Positions 1-7,053 of a stretch of 64,000 bases of DNA are shown one piece after another. The notes beneath the pieces were generated by a model. It was not told where the DNA came from and searched no databases. It worked only from the letters and a program-made list of their open reading frames with translations. The first letter of the stretch is position 1. Every line of letters starts with the position of its first letter. The DNA is taken from positions 214,605-278,604 of the forward strand of contig JALCSW010000002.1 of NCBI GenBank assembly GCA_022653695.1. The letters run 5' to 3'. Made by a program: the position numbers and the translations under genes. The stretch is from Bacilli bacterium (lineage in GTDB: Bacteria; Bacillota_I; Bacilli_A; RFN20; CAG-826).

Positions 1-694
1 AACTGGAATAGGGAGAAGAGGCCCCGACGATGGAAACGGTCGTCAGTTTGGCCCCCATATCGAGCAGGAAATAATTCTCGGGCATGCTTTTGTCGCTCCC
101 GATAAGCTGCGAGGCGCAGTACGGCGCGACGCTTGCGTCCTTGATCCGGAACCCGGCCGCCTCGACGGTCGCGCGGAAAGCGTGGACGAGGGGTTCGGGC
201 AGGGTGTGGATCTTGGCCCGGATGGCGATGCTGTGGCTCTTTTCCCCAAGAGGCGGGTTAGAGTAGTTCTTGCCGTCGTCGAGGGTGAAAAAATCGGGGA
301 TGATGTCGACGATTATGTTGTCGCCCGGGATTTTGTCGTTCATGAGCATCGAATTCAGGTTCGTGATATCGATATAGTCGATGAGGCCCGAGGAAGAGGT
401 CAAGGTCGTGGATTTGGCGTTTTGGTAGATTTGGAAGCCAAGGGGCGGGATGATGATCGAAAGATTGTGGGCGTTGATCTTTAGCGAAGCCGCTTCGTCC
501 TCGATGTGGGCGAAGTCCTTGATGAGGTCGACGACCGCTTTTTGGTCGCTGATGTATCCGTCTTTCATGAACCCCTTAAGGGGGCGTTCCGTCTTATAGA
601 TAACGATCGGTTGCCCGCCGATGGCGCAACCGATGGCGAACTTGGCCGAATCGTCCGTTATTTCAAGGACGGCTGTCTTTTTGCTGGCTTCCAT
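1..694 (-). CDS. ftsA: Cell division protein FtsA, N-terminal part (cut by window start)
   Basis: This open frame is missing from the ORF track because it runs off the window edge; I translated it by hand. It begins MEASKKTAVLEITDDSAKFA and gives 231 codons without a stop. The pattern fits FtsA, the actin-like protein that anchors FtsZ to the membrane: an N-terminal phosphate-binding strand, an SHS2-like region, then PLGEKSHSIAIRAKIHTLPE, an AGFRI helix-strand and the second phosphate loop LLDMGAKLTTVSI. The match is diverged, since DMGAKLT replaces the usual DIGGGTT. It follows rsmH and a small membrane protein, the usual order of the division cluster. No Shine-Dalgarno is seen; a TAGAAT-like -10 lies 6 bases before the ATG. 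The C-terminus and membrane helix are outside the window. Confidence 0.82.
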   Translation of the reverse strand, partial: MEASKKTAVLEITDDSAKFAIGCAIGGQPIVIYKTERPLKGFMKDGYISDQKAVVDLIKDFAHIEDEAASLKINAHNLSIIIPPLGFQIYQNAKSTTLTSSSGLIDYIDITNLNSMLMNDKIPGDNIIVDIIPDFFTLDDGKNYSNPPLGEKSHSIAIRAKIHTLPEPLVHAFRATVEAAGFRIKDASVAPYCASQLIGSDKSMPENYFLLDMGAKLTTVSIVGASSPYSS

Positions 695-698
695 AATC

Positions 699-717
699 GT
701 ATTCTATATTAGAATAC
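699..717. promoter_or_regulatory. Perfect inverted repeat overlapping the ftsA promoter
   Basis: GTATTCTA-TAT-TAGAATAC is a perfect 8-bp inverted repeat with a 3-bp centre. It ends 4 bases upstream of the ftsA ATG and contains the presumed -10 box. No good -35 is visible. It may be an operator for a repressor or activator of ftsA; the regulator is unknown. Confidence 0.5.
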
Positions 718-766
718 CCAAACCCGTCTTAAAAGCCTTTTCGATAGCGAATTAGTAGTTTTTTGG

Positions 767-799
767 AAAAAACAAAAGGCGCCGGTTTGACCCAGCGCC
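767..799 (-). terminator. Rho-independent terminator between the FtsL-position gene and ftsA
   Basis: On the minus strand GGCGCTGG-GTCAAA-CCGGCGCC forms an 8-bp stem (one G-U pair) followed by TTTTGTTTTTT. It lies right after the small membrane-protein gene, so mraZ-rsmH-orf84 ends here and ftsA starts a new transcript. Confidence 0.85.
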
Positions 800-817
800 C
801 GGTTTTTGCGAGGATAA

Positions 818-1072
818 TCAAAGGCCCGAATCGAGCGACTCGACGCTTGAAGAAGGGCCTTCCTCGCCAACGGACGAGGAGGTTTCCTCCGAACTTGAAA
901 CGGAGGGATCCGCCGTGGCTTCGGCGAGCGAAAGGCGATATGTGATCGCGATGGGGATCGCCGCGAAAAGCGTGACCACGATGGCGAGAGCAAGCCCCAC
1001 CAAGGCGGTTTGGATCCGGTAATAGAGTTTCCGGTGTCCGGTTTTGACGAGTTTGTCTTTCATGGGTTTCAC
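818..1072 (-). CDS. Small single-pass membrane protein at the FtsL position
   Basis: This 84-residue protein has a basic N-terminus, one membrane helix at about residues 22-45, and a short outer tail rich in Ser and Glu (repeated SSS and EE). Its start overlaps the rsmH stop by ATGA, so the two are translationally coupled. The place just after rsmH is that of ftsL in Bacilli, and the topology fits, but I see no leucine-zipper coiled coil, so FtsL identity is only positional. It could instead be a lineage-specific division or envelope protein. A terminator follows directly. Confidence 0.7.
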   Translation of the reverse strand: MKPMKDKLVKTGHRKLYYRIQTALVGLALAIVVTLFAAIPIAITYRLSLAEATADPSVSSSEETSSSVGEEGPSSSVESLDSGL

Positions 1073-2007
1073 TCCTTTCTTCTGCGGACGGCCCGCAATT
1101 TCGCGCTGGCGGCGCGATGGTTCTCCGTGAGTTCCGTGGCGTCGGCCACGATGGGCTTTTTGGTGAGGTTCGCGAAAGGGGCCTCCTCCGCCGCGATAGG
1201 AAGAGCGTCGGGCCCGTGGCGGCTGCCTTCCACCACGGTGAGGGAACGGAACTTGCTTTTGACGAGCCGATCCTCCAACGAATGGAAGCTGATGACGGCG
1301 ATGACGCCGTTAGGCGCCACGAGGCGGGGAATGGCGTCAAGGGCCCGGCGAAGATTGCCCAATTCGTCGTTCACCTCGATGCGAATGGCTTGGAAAACCT
1401 GCTTGGCGGGAAAGCCCTTTTTGCTTCGCGCCCGCCGGCTTTTGGCCCCGAGGACGATCTCCGAGAGCTCGGTTGTCGTCTCGATCGGCTTCTCGGACCG
1501 CCTCCGCACGATGGCTTTGGCGATCTGGTGGCTTTCGCTTTCCTCGCCATACTCGCGGAAGATCGTCGTGAGTTGGCGGAGGTCGTATCCGTTGACCACC
1601 TTATAGGCGGTGAGGGGATTCCTTCGGTCCATTCGCATGTCAAGCGGGGCCTCTTCCTTGTAGGAGAAACCGCGTTCGGCTTCGTCGAACTGGGGCGAGG
1701 ACACGCCCAGGTCCATCAGGATCCCGTCGACGGCGGGGATCCCTTCGCGGAGAAGAACCTCGCCGACATCGGCGAAATTCTCGCGGTAGATAACGTAATT
1801 GCTTCCAATGGCGTCCAGCCTTTTCTTGCTTTCCGCCACCGCTTCGCCATCGACGTCGAAGGCGATCAGGCGGCCATGCGGGATCCGTTTGAGGATCTCG
1901 CTGCTGTGCCCGCCGCGGCCCAATGTCAGATCGAGGTAAGTCCCCCCGTCGCGGACATCCAGCAAATCGATGCTCTCGCGAAGAAGGACGCTTATGTGCT
2001 CACCCAT
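1069..2007 (-). CDS. rsmH: 16S rRNA (cytosine1402-N4)-methyltransferase RsmH (MraW)
   Basis: RsmH methylates N4 of C1402 in the ribosomal P site of 16S rRNA using S-adenosylmethionine. The 312-residue product starts MGEHISVLLRESIDLL and shows the SAM motif DLTLGRGGHSSEIL, DGILMDLGVSSPQFD, ERGFSYKEEAPLDMRMD and the C-terminal ISFHSLEDRLVK. The ORF track extends it to 2181, but the extra 58 residues are a reading through mraZ in another frame. The true ATG overlaps the mraZ stop by 8 bases. It is the second gene of the mraZ operon. Confidence 0.95.
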   Translation of the reverse strand: MGEHISVLLRESIDLLDVRDGGTYLDLTLGRGGHSSEILKRIPHGRLIAFDVDGEAVAESKKRLDAIGSNYVIYRENFADVGEVLLREGIPAVDGILMDLGVSSPQFDEAERGFSYKEEAPLDMRMDRRNPLTAYKVVNGYDLRQLTTIFREYGEESESHQIAKAIVRRRSEKPIETTTELSEIVLGAKSRRARSKKGFPAKQVFQAIRIEVNDELGNLRRALDAIPRLVAPNGVIAVISFHSLEDRLVKSKFRSLTVVEGSRHGPDALPIAAEEAPFANLTKKPIVADATELTENHRAASAKLRAVRRRKE

Positions 2008-2437
2008 TTTCGCGCGAGCTCCTTTCGGCGAGGGATTCGTACTCCGGGCTGCGGGCCACAAGGTACTTGGCGTAGGCCACCGCGTCCCAAATCTCGAAAT
2101 GATCGAGCACGCCGATGATGGTGACGTTCCTGCCGATGCGATAGTCGTCGACGAGTTGCTTGGTGAGGGCGATTCGCCCATGGGAATCGACGGGCATCTC
2201 CGAAGCCGACGAGGCGGCTAAACGGATATAGGCGCGATTTGCCTCGCTGAAGAAAGAAAGGTTCTTAAGGCTCGCCAAGAGGTCTTTGAACGCCTCCTCC
2301 GGATAAACGGAGAGGCAACCTTCGAAACCTCGCAGGACATAAAACCTCGATGGGATCGAGTCAACCAGCTTCGTTGGAATCTGGAGTCGGCTCTTATCAT
2401 CAAGGGTTCGCGAATAGGTTCCGAAGAAATTTCCCAC
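2000..2437 (-). CDS. mraZ: Transcriptional regulator MraZ, GTG start
   Basis: MraZ is a conserved DNA-binding regulator of the division cluster. The 145-residue product starts GNFFGTYSRTLDDKSRLQIP and carries two MraZ folds, the second with DSHGRIALTKQLVDDYRIG. The ORF track starts at 2515, but family alignment and a good Shine-Dalgarno (AGGTGG) place the start at the GTG at 2437. rsmH overlaps its 3' end. Candidate MraZ boxes lie over and upstream of the start, so autoregulation is likely. Confidence 0.93.
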   Translation of the reverse strand: MGNFFGTYSRTLDDKSRLQIPTKLVDSIPSRFYVLRGFEGCLSVYPEEAFKDLLASLKNLSFFSEANRAYIRLAASSASEMPVDSHGRIALTKQLVDDYRIGRNVTIIGVLDHFEIWDAVAYAKYLVARSPEYESLAERSSRENG

Positions 2438-2530
2438 TCTTGCCCACCTGCAAATTAAGACTAACATTGCCTCGCGTGGGTGTAAATGAAAACCACGAAG
2501 AAAAAATGAAAGCACTTTTCACCCACTAAA
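2424..2530 (-). promoter_or_regulatory. Candidate MraZ boxes in the mraZ leader
   Basis: Read on the minus strand there is GTGGGCAAGAGTGGGAAA, two GTGGG units 10 bp apart, with the second being the mraZ GTG start codon, and further upstream AGTGGGTGAAAAGTGC with units about 11 bp apart plus a GTGG. MraZ is known to bind tandem short GTG/TGGG-type repeats upstream of its own gene. A binding site overlapping the start codon and Shine-Dalgarno is unusual. The assignment rests on pattern only. Confidence 0.5.
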
Positions 2531-2567
2531 AACAGGTAATTAATTGGTATATTTTAAGTTTCCGATC

Positions 2568-2601
2568 AAAATGGCTTCGCCGCTGGGGTTTCCCGCCATT
2601 T
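2568..2601. repeat. Inverted repeat upstream of the mraZ leader
   Basis: AAAATGGC and GCCATTT form 7-bp arms around a GC-rich 19-base interior. It lies between the yceD terminator and the mraZ boxes, so it may belong to the mraZ promoter region or extend the terminator. No role can be assigned. Confidence 0.35.
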
Positions 2602-2648
2602 AAAAAGAAAAAAACGACTGATGGGTCAGCCAAAGGCCCATTAAGTCG
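2602..2648 (-). terminator. Terminator of the pheS-pheT-yceD operon
   Basis: On the minus strand CGACT..ATGGG pairs with CCCAT..AGTCG around a loop, followed by TTTTTTTCTTTTT. It separates the phe operon from mraZ. Confidence 0.88.
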
Positions 2649-2742
2649 CTCATCTTACCTTTTGCCTATCTTCAAAATCGGCTTTCCCGGACATTCAAAC
2701 GAAAGGCCCTTTTTCTCCAACGCGAAAATCAAGCAAAGGCTT

Positions 2743-3237
2743 TTATTTTCCGACGTCGAAGTCCTTTAGTTTGTCGAACGCGGGGTTACGCGATCCCCTT
2801 TTCTCCGCCGCTTTCTCCTCTTCGCTCAGAATCCGATATCCTTCTCCGCCTCTAGGGAGGACGCTTCCGGGGCGGGTCGCCTTGATCGGAAGCGACGAGA
2901 TGATGATCCGCAAGGCCAAATCGTCCAAGTCAATAAGGCTCCCGCTCACGAGGTAGCCCTCGCCATCCTCGTTCATTTCCTTCATGATGTCGCAGTCCTC
3001 GCGAAGGTCGACCTTCTTCTCGAAAAGGGCCCCGTCAACCGCGTCGATGAGCGTCAAATCGGCCTTGATGGAAAAACGCGCGTGGTCATAATCGCCGACC
3101 TTGGAAAGTTCGGCGAAGTAAGAGCAACTCCTCACCGCGCGGATCGGATAAGGCAAATCGTAGCCTTCGAAAACGGTCCTGTTCGCATAACTCAGAACAC
3201 GGCCTTTGACGATGGCCCCGCGAGGGACGCCGTTCAT
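2743..3237 (-). CDS. YceD family (DUF177) protein
   Basis: DUF177/YceD proteins affect 23S rRNA accumulation and are usually encoded just before rpmF. This 164-residue protein shows the family pattern: an N-terminal beta region, acidic middle, a LDDLALRIIISSLPIKATRPG segment, and the C-terminal NPAFDKLKDFD that matches the usual DPRLAKLK ending. The Cys pair seen in many members is absent. Its ATG overlaps the pheT stop by 4 bases, so it is coupled to pheST. rpmF is not next to it here; a terminator and mraZ follow instead. Confidence 0.8.
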   Translation of the reverse strand: MNGVPRGAIVKGRVLSYANRTVFEGYDLPYPIRAVRSCSYFAELSKVGDYDHARFSIKADLTLIDAVDGALFEKKVDLREDCDIMKEMNEDGEGYLVSGSLIDLDDLALRIIISSLPIKATRPGSVLPRGGEGYRILSEEEKAAEKRGSRNPAFDKLKDFDVGK

Positions 3238-5627
3238 GAACGGATTTCCGCCCCAAAACGCGTTTTTATCGTCGCGACCGCCTTCTCCATAACCGCGGAC
3301 GCTTCGGAATCGGTCAGTGTTTTCTCGGGATCGAGGATCGTGATCGACAGCGCCACCGACTTCTTGCCGGGGGCGATATTGACGCCTTGGTAAACGTCAA
3401 AGACGTCGACCTTGGCGATCAGTTTGTCGGAACGCAGAATCTCCCGCCGGATGTCCTCGTAGGGCACCTTCTCGTCGACGAGGAAAGCCAAGTCGCGGCC
3501 GATTGAAGGGAATTTGGCCGGGACCGAGGCTTTTTCGGGCGAGGTCTTAAGAGCCAAAACGGCGCTTAGATCGAGCTCAAGGGCGACGGCGCCTTTGCTG
3601 AGGCCGTATTCCGCAAGGGCGGCGGGATGAAGGGCGCCCATGACGGCGACGAGCGTTTTGCCCAAATAGACGGCGGCGCTCCGTCCGGGGTGGAATTCCT
3701 TTTCCCCGCTTCGAAGGCGCTCGATGCGGTAACGGTTGTCGGCAAGGCCCAAAAGACCCATGAGTCCAACGAAGAGGCCCTTGATCGAATAGAAGTCGTA
3801 AGGGCGGACATCGAGGCCGCCTTGGAGACGCTCCTCGCCCGCGAGGACAATGCCCAAACGACGGCTTTTTTCGTTGGGGGCGTCGACGTCGCTGACCTCG
3901 AAGAGGGCCAAGTCCTTGATCTGGTGGGCGGCGTTGTATGCGGCCGCCGAAAGAAGCGAGGGCAAAACGTTCCGACGAACGTATTCATGGTCAGCGGTCA
4001 TCGGGTTGGAAAGCCTGTAGCTATCCCCGCCCCCAAGGTAATCGAAACGGTCCTTCTCCGAGGCGCCGACGAGGGTGTAGGTAAGAACTTCGTCGAGCCC
4101 CTGCTCACGGAGATAGCGACGGATGGCGACGACGAGCCTCTGCTCGTTGGTGAGGCCGCCCTCGCAATGGGCCTCCCCCGAAGGCAAACGGCTCGCGATG
4201 CGGTCGTAGCCAAGAAGGCGGATGACCTCCTCGCTGACATCGCACCCTTCGGCCATGTCGATACGATAAGCGGGCACGGAAACGCTGATTTCGTCGCCAT
4301 TTTCATTGACGCCCAAATGGTCTTTGCGAAGGACGGAGGCGATCTCTTCGTTCGTGAAGGAGGTGCCCAAGCGGCGATTGATGCGATCGTAAGAGGTCCT
4401 GATCAGCTTCGGCTCATGGGGCAAGGTATCGTAAACGAGGCTTTCGCTCACGGAGGCGGCCCCGCAAAGCCGCTCGAGGAGCGCGGAGGCGATTTCGAGA
4501 ACCCGTTCGGCTTGGCTCGGGTTGAGCCCTTTCACGAAACGGGAGGAGGATTCGCTGGCCAAGCCCAAGCGGTTCGAGGTGTGGCGGATGGCGGCGCCTT
4601 GGAACACGGCGGCTTCAATCGCGACGTTGGCGGTTTCCCCGTCGACCTCGCATTCCTTGGAAGTCATGATGCCGGCGAGACACATCCCCCGGCCCGCGCT
4701 CGTCACCACGAGATCGCCCTTGACGAGCCGATAGGTTTTCCCGTCCATGGCCACGAAATCGCCTTCGCAATCGTCGCGGACGACGAGTTCTTTCCGCGGC
4801 AATTTGTCGAGATCGTACATGTTGAGCGGCTGCCCCGTAAGCAGCATCACGAAATTGCCGACGTCCACGACGCTATCGATGCTGCGAACGCCTTCGCTGA
4901 AAAGAATCCGCCGCATCCATTCGGGGGAAGGGCCGACTTTTAGGCCATGGACTTCCCGAATCCAAAACGAAGGGCAGTTCTTGGTCTCGCTTCCGACCTT
5001 AAAAGCCGTCTTGACGTGTTTTTTGACGGCGAATTCGGGCAGTTTGACCGGGCGGTCGAGCAGGGTCCCCACCTCCTCCGCCACGTTCATCATGGCGTTG
5101 AGGTCCGGACGGTTGGCCAAAAGTTTGAGGTTGAGGATCGCGTCGTCTAGGCCAAGGTAACCCAAAACGTCCTCCTCCCCCACCGGAGCCTCCGCCGCCA
5201 ACTCTTCGATGCCGGCGCACTGCTTCTCGCTGAGGGACTTCCTGTCGACGCCGAGCTCATATAGAGCGCAGCACATCCCGTCGCTTTCCACGCCGCGAAT
5301 CACGCTCTTCGCGATGGTGATGGAGGGCAAAACGGCGCCTTCGCGGGCGACGATGACTTTAAGGCCTTTGCGGGCGTTGGGGGCGCCGCAGACGATTTGA
5401 TGGATGCCGTATTTGGGGCCTTCGTCCACCTGAAGAACGCGCAGATGGTCGCTGTCGGGATGGCTCTCGCAGGAAAGGATCTCGCCGATGAGGAGGCCGC
5501 TGGCTTTCGCCAAGCGGTCGATCGACTCGACTTCGACCCCGGCGAAAGTCATCTTCGAGGCCAACTCTTCCGGGGAGACGCCGCTCAGATCGACGAACTG
5601 CCCCAGCCAATTCCATGATACTTTCAT
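3234..5627 (-). CDS. pheT: Phenylalanyl-tRNA synthetase beta subunit
   Basis: PheT forms the alpha2-beta2 enzyme that charges tRNA-Phe. At 797 residues it has the normal bacterial length. It starts MKVSWNWLGQFVDLSG, has the N-terminal tRNA-binding EMAP-like domain (residues about 40-150), the B3/B4 editing region, the B5 domain, a core domain resembling PheS, and a C-terminal FDX-ACB domain (PSIGRDLAFLVDEKVPYEDI). The gene starts 11 bases after pheS with AAGGAGAAGG as ribosome-binding site. Expression should follow the T-box upstream of pheS. Confidence 0.97.
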   Translation of the reverse strand: MKVSWNWLGQFVDLSGVSPEELASKMTFAGVEVESIDRLAKASGLLIGEILSCESHPDSDHLRVLQVDEGPKYGIHQIVCGAPNARKGLKVIVAREGAVLPSITIAKSVIRGVESDGMCCALYELGVDRKSLSEKQCAGIEELAAEAPVGEEDVLGYLGLDDAILNLKLLANRPDLNAMMNVAEEVGTLLDRPVKLPEFAVKKHVKTAFKVGSETKNCPSFWIREVHGLKVGPSPEWMRRILFSEGVRSIDSVVDVGNFVMLLTGQPLNMYDLDKLPRKELVVRDDCEGDFVAMDGKTYRLVKGDLVVTSAGRGMCLAGIMTSKECEVDGETANVAIEAAVFQGAAIRHTSNRLGLASESSSRFVKGLNPSQAERVLEIASALLERLCGAASVSESLVYDTLPHEPKLIRTSYDRINRRLGTSFTNEEIASVLRKDHLGVNENGDEISVSVPAYRIDMAEGCDVSEEVIRLLGYDRIASRLPSGEAHCEGGLTNEQRLVVAIRRYLREQGLDEVLTYTLVGASEKDRFDYLGGGDSYRLSNPMTADHEYVRRNVLPSLLSAAAYNAAHQIKDLALFEVSDVDAPNEKSRRLGIVLAGEERLQGGLDVRPYDFYSIKGLFVGLMGLLGLADNRYRIERLRSGEKEFHPGRSAAVYLGKTLVAVMGALHPAALAEYGLSKGAVALELDLSAVLALKTSPEKASVPAKFPSIGRDLAFLVDEKVPYEDIRREILRSDKLIAKVDVFDVYQGVNIAPGKKSVALSITILDPEKTLTDSEASAVMEKAVATIKTRFGAEIRS

Positions 5628-5638
5628 TGCCCTTCTCC

Positions 5639-6679
5639 TTATTTTTCGAGGTAATCCTTAAGAAAACGCTCGTCGTTTTGGTAGAATCGGCGGATGTCGT
5701 CGATGCCGTATCGCAAGATGGCGATCCGTTCGACTCCGACGCCAAAGGCGAAACCGCTATAGACCTCAGGGTCGTATCCGCACATCCGAAGAACGTTGGG
5801 GTGGACCTCTCCGGCCCCCAGAATCTCGATCCAACCGGTGCCTTTGCACATATCGCAGCCCTTCCCGCCGCAATGGGCGCAGCTTACGTCCACCTCGACC
5901 GAAGGCTCCGTGAAGGGGAAATAGGAACTGCGGAGGCGGATTTGGCGTTTCTCGCCGAACATTTTCTTGACGAAAAGCTCGAGCGTTCCTTTAAGATCGG
6001 CCATGGAAACGCCTTTATCCACGACCAAGCCTTCTATTTGACCGAACTGATGGCTGTGGGTGGCGTCGTCGTCGTCCCGGCGGTAGCATTTGCCAGGGCA
6101 GATCATCTTGATGGGGCCCTTGTCCGCCTTTTCGACCATCGCGTGGGCTTGGGCGGCGCTGGTCTGAGTGCGAAGCAAAAGGCTGTCGGTGATATAAAAG
6201 GTGTCCTGCATGTCGCGGGCCGGATGGTCCTTAGGGACGTTTAAAAGCTCGAAATTGTAGTGATCGGTCTCGACGTCGCGGCCCTCTTTGACCTCGAAGC
6301 CCATGCCGACGAAGATGTCGGTCATTTCGTCGATGATCTGATAATAAGGATTCACATGGCCGATTTTCCGCTCCCGCGGAGGCAAGCTGATGTCGATGGT
6401 CTCAGCTTCGAGTTTCCTCGCCAAAACCGCGGCTTTGATGGCCTTTTCCTTTTCCGAATACGCCGTCTCGATCGCTTTTCGGCAATCGTTGACCGCTTTG
6501 CCGAAGGAGGCCCGCTCCGTGGGCGGGACGCTTTTCATGGCTCCCATGAGGGCGCTGAGTTCGCTTTTTTTGGCAAGATACGCGTTATGGACGCGGATGA
6601 GGGCGGCCTCGTCCGCGCACCCGGCGATCTCGCCAAGCGCCTTGCCTTTGATTTCCTCGATTTTCGCCTCTTGCTCCAT
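5639..6679 (-). CDS. pheS: Phenylalanyl-tRNA synthetase alpha subunit
   Basis: This 346-residue subunit carries the class II catalytic core: motif 1 region HPARDMQDTFY, motif 2 CPGKCYRRDDDDATHSHQF, and motif 3 FGVGVERIAILRYGIDDIR. The first 90 residues form the coiled-coil arm that contacts tRNA. A strong Shine-Dalgarno (AAAGGAGG) precedes the ATG. It is the first gene of the pheS-pheT-yceD operon behind a Phe-specific T-box. Confidence 0.97.
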   Translation of the reverse strand: MEQEAKIEEIKGKALGEIAGCADEAALIRVHNAYLAKKSELSALMGAMKSVPPTERASFGKAVNDCRKAIETAYSEKEKAIKAAVLARKLEAETIDISLPPRERKIGHVNPYYQIIDEMTDIFVGMGFEVKEGRDVETDHYNFELLNVPKDHPARDMQDTFYITDSLLLRTQTSAAQAHAMVEKADKGPIKMICPGKCYRRDDDDATHSHQFGQIEGLVVDKGVSMADLKGTLELFVKKMFGEKRQIRLRSSYFPFTEPSVEVDVSCAHCGGKGCDMCKGTGWIEILGAGEVHPNVLRMCGYDPEVYSGFAFGVGVERIAILRYGIDDIRRFYQNDERFLKDYLEK

Positions 6680-6695
6680 AGGGAAGCCTCCTTTA

Positions 6696-6915
6696 ACGAA
6701 AAAAGACGGCCGGGAGCGGGCCTAATGCCCGCGGTGCCATCCCACTTCCGTCTGGTTTCACCAGACGCTCACGGGCCCTAACCCTGCCGATGGGGAAGGC
6801 CTTATGAGCCTTCGTTCTCCGAGCTGAATTCCCTAACGCTATCCTGAGGCGGTTTCACTGTTCGCCCCTCCCTAAGAAGACACTCGCGAAAGGTACTGCT
6901 TCTCTTCGTCGAACA
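6696..6915 (-). ncRNA. T-box riboswitch, Phe specifier, upstream of pheS
   Basis: The minus-strand leader has the T-box sequence GGGATGGCACCGCGGGC, an AGTA motif in stem I, and a candidate specifier TTC (Phe) followed by A in GGGAATTCAGC (bases 6826-6828). A GTCTGG-TGAAA-CCAGAC hairpin stands just upstream of the T-box. The terminator uses GACGG/CCGTC, GGGA/TCCC and GCGGGC/GCCCGC pairings followed by TTTTTT. Uncharged tRNA-Phe should favour the antiterminator and let pheST be made. A TACAAT -10 box lies at 6921-6926. Confidence 0.93.
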
Positions 6916-7053
6916 TGCTTATTGTACGAGTTTTCCCGACAAAAGAAAGTAAAGAAAGAGGCCCAAGCGCCGTTTTTTGGGAAATAATGATTGAAATTGC
7001 GGAAAACGCTGGGCATCATCAACCCATCACCATAAAAAGGAAAAGGAGAAAAC

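Noticed and set aside
2438-2742. rpmF (L32), normally next to yceD
   Set aside because: No zinc-ribbon reading frame is present; the stretch holds a terminator and the mraZ leader.
3627-4943. 438-codon plus-strand ORF opposite pheT
   Set aside because: Shadow of pheT, which matches its family over full length.
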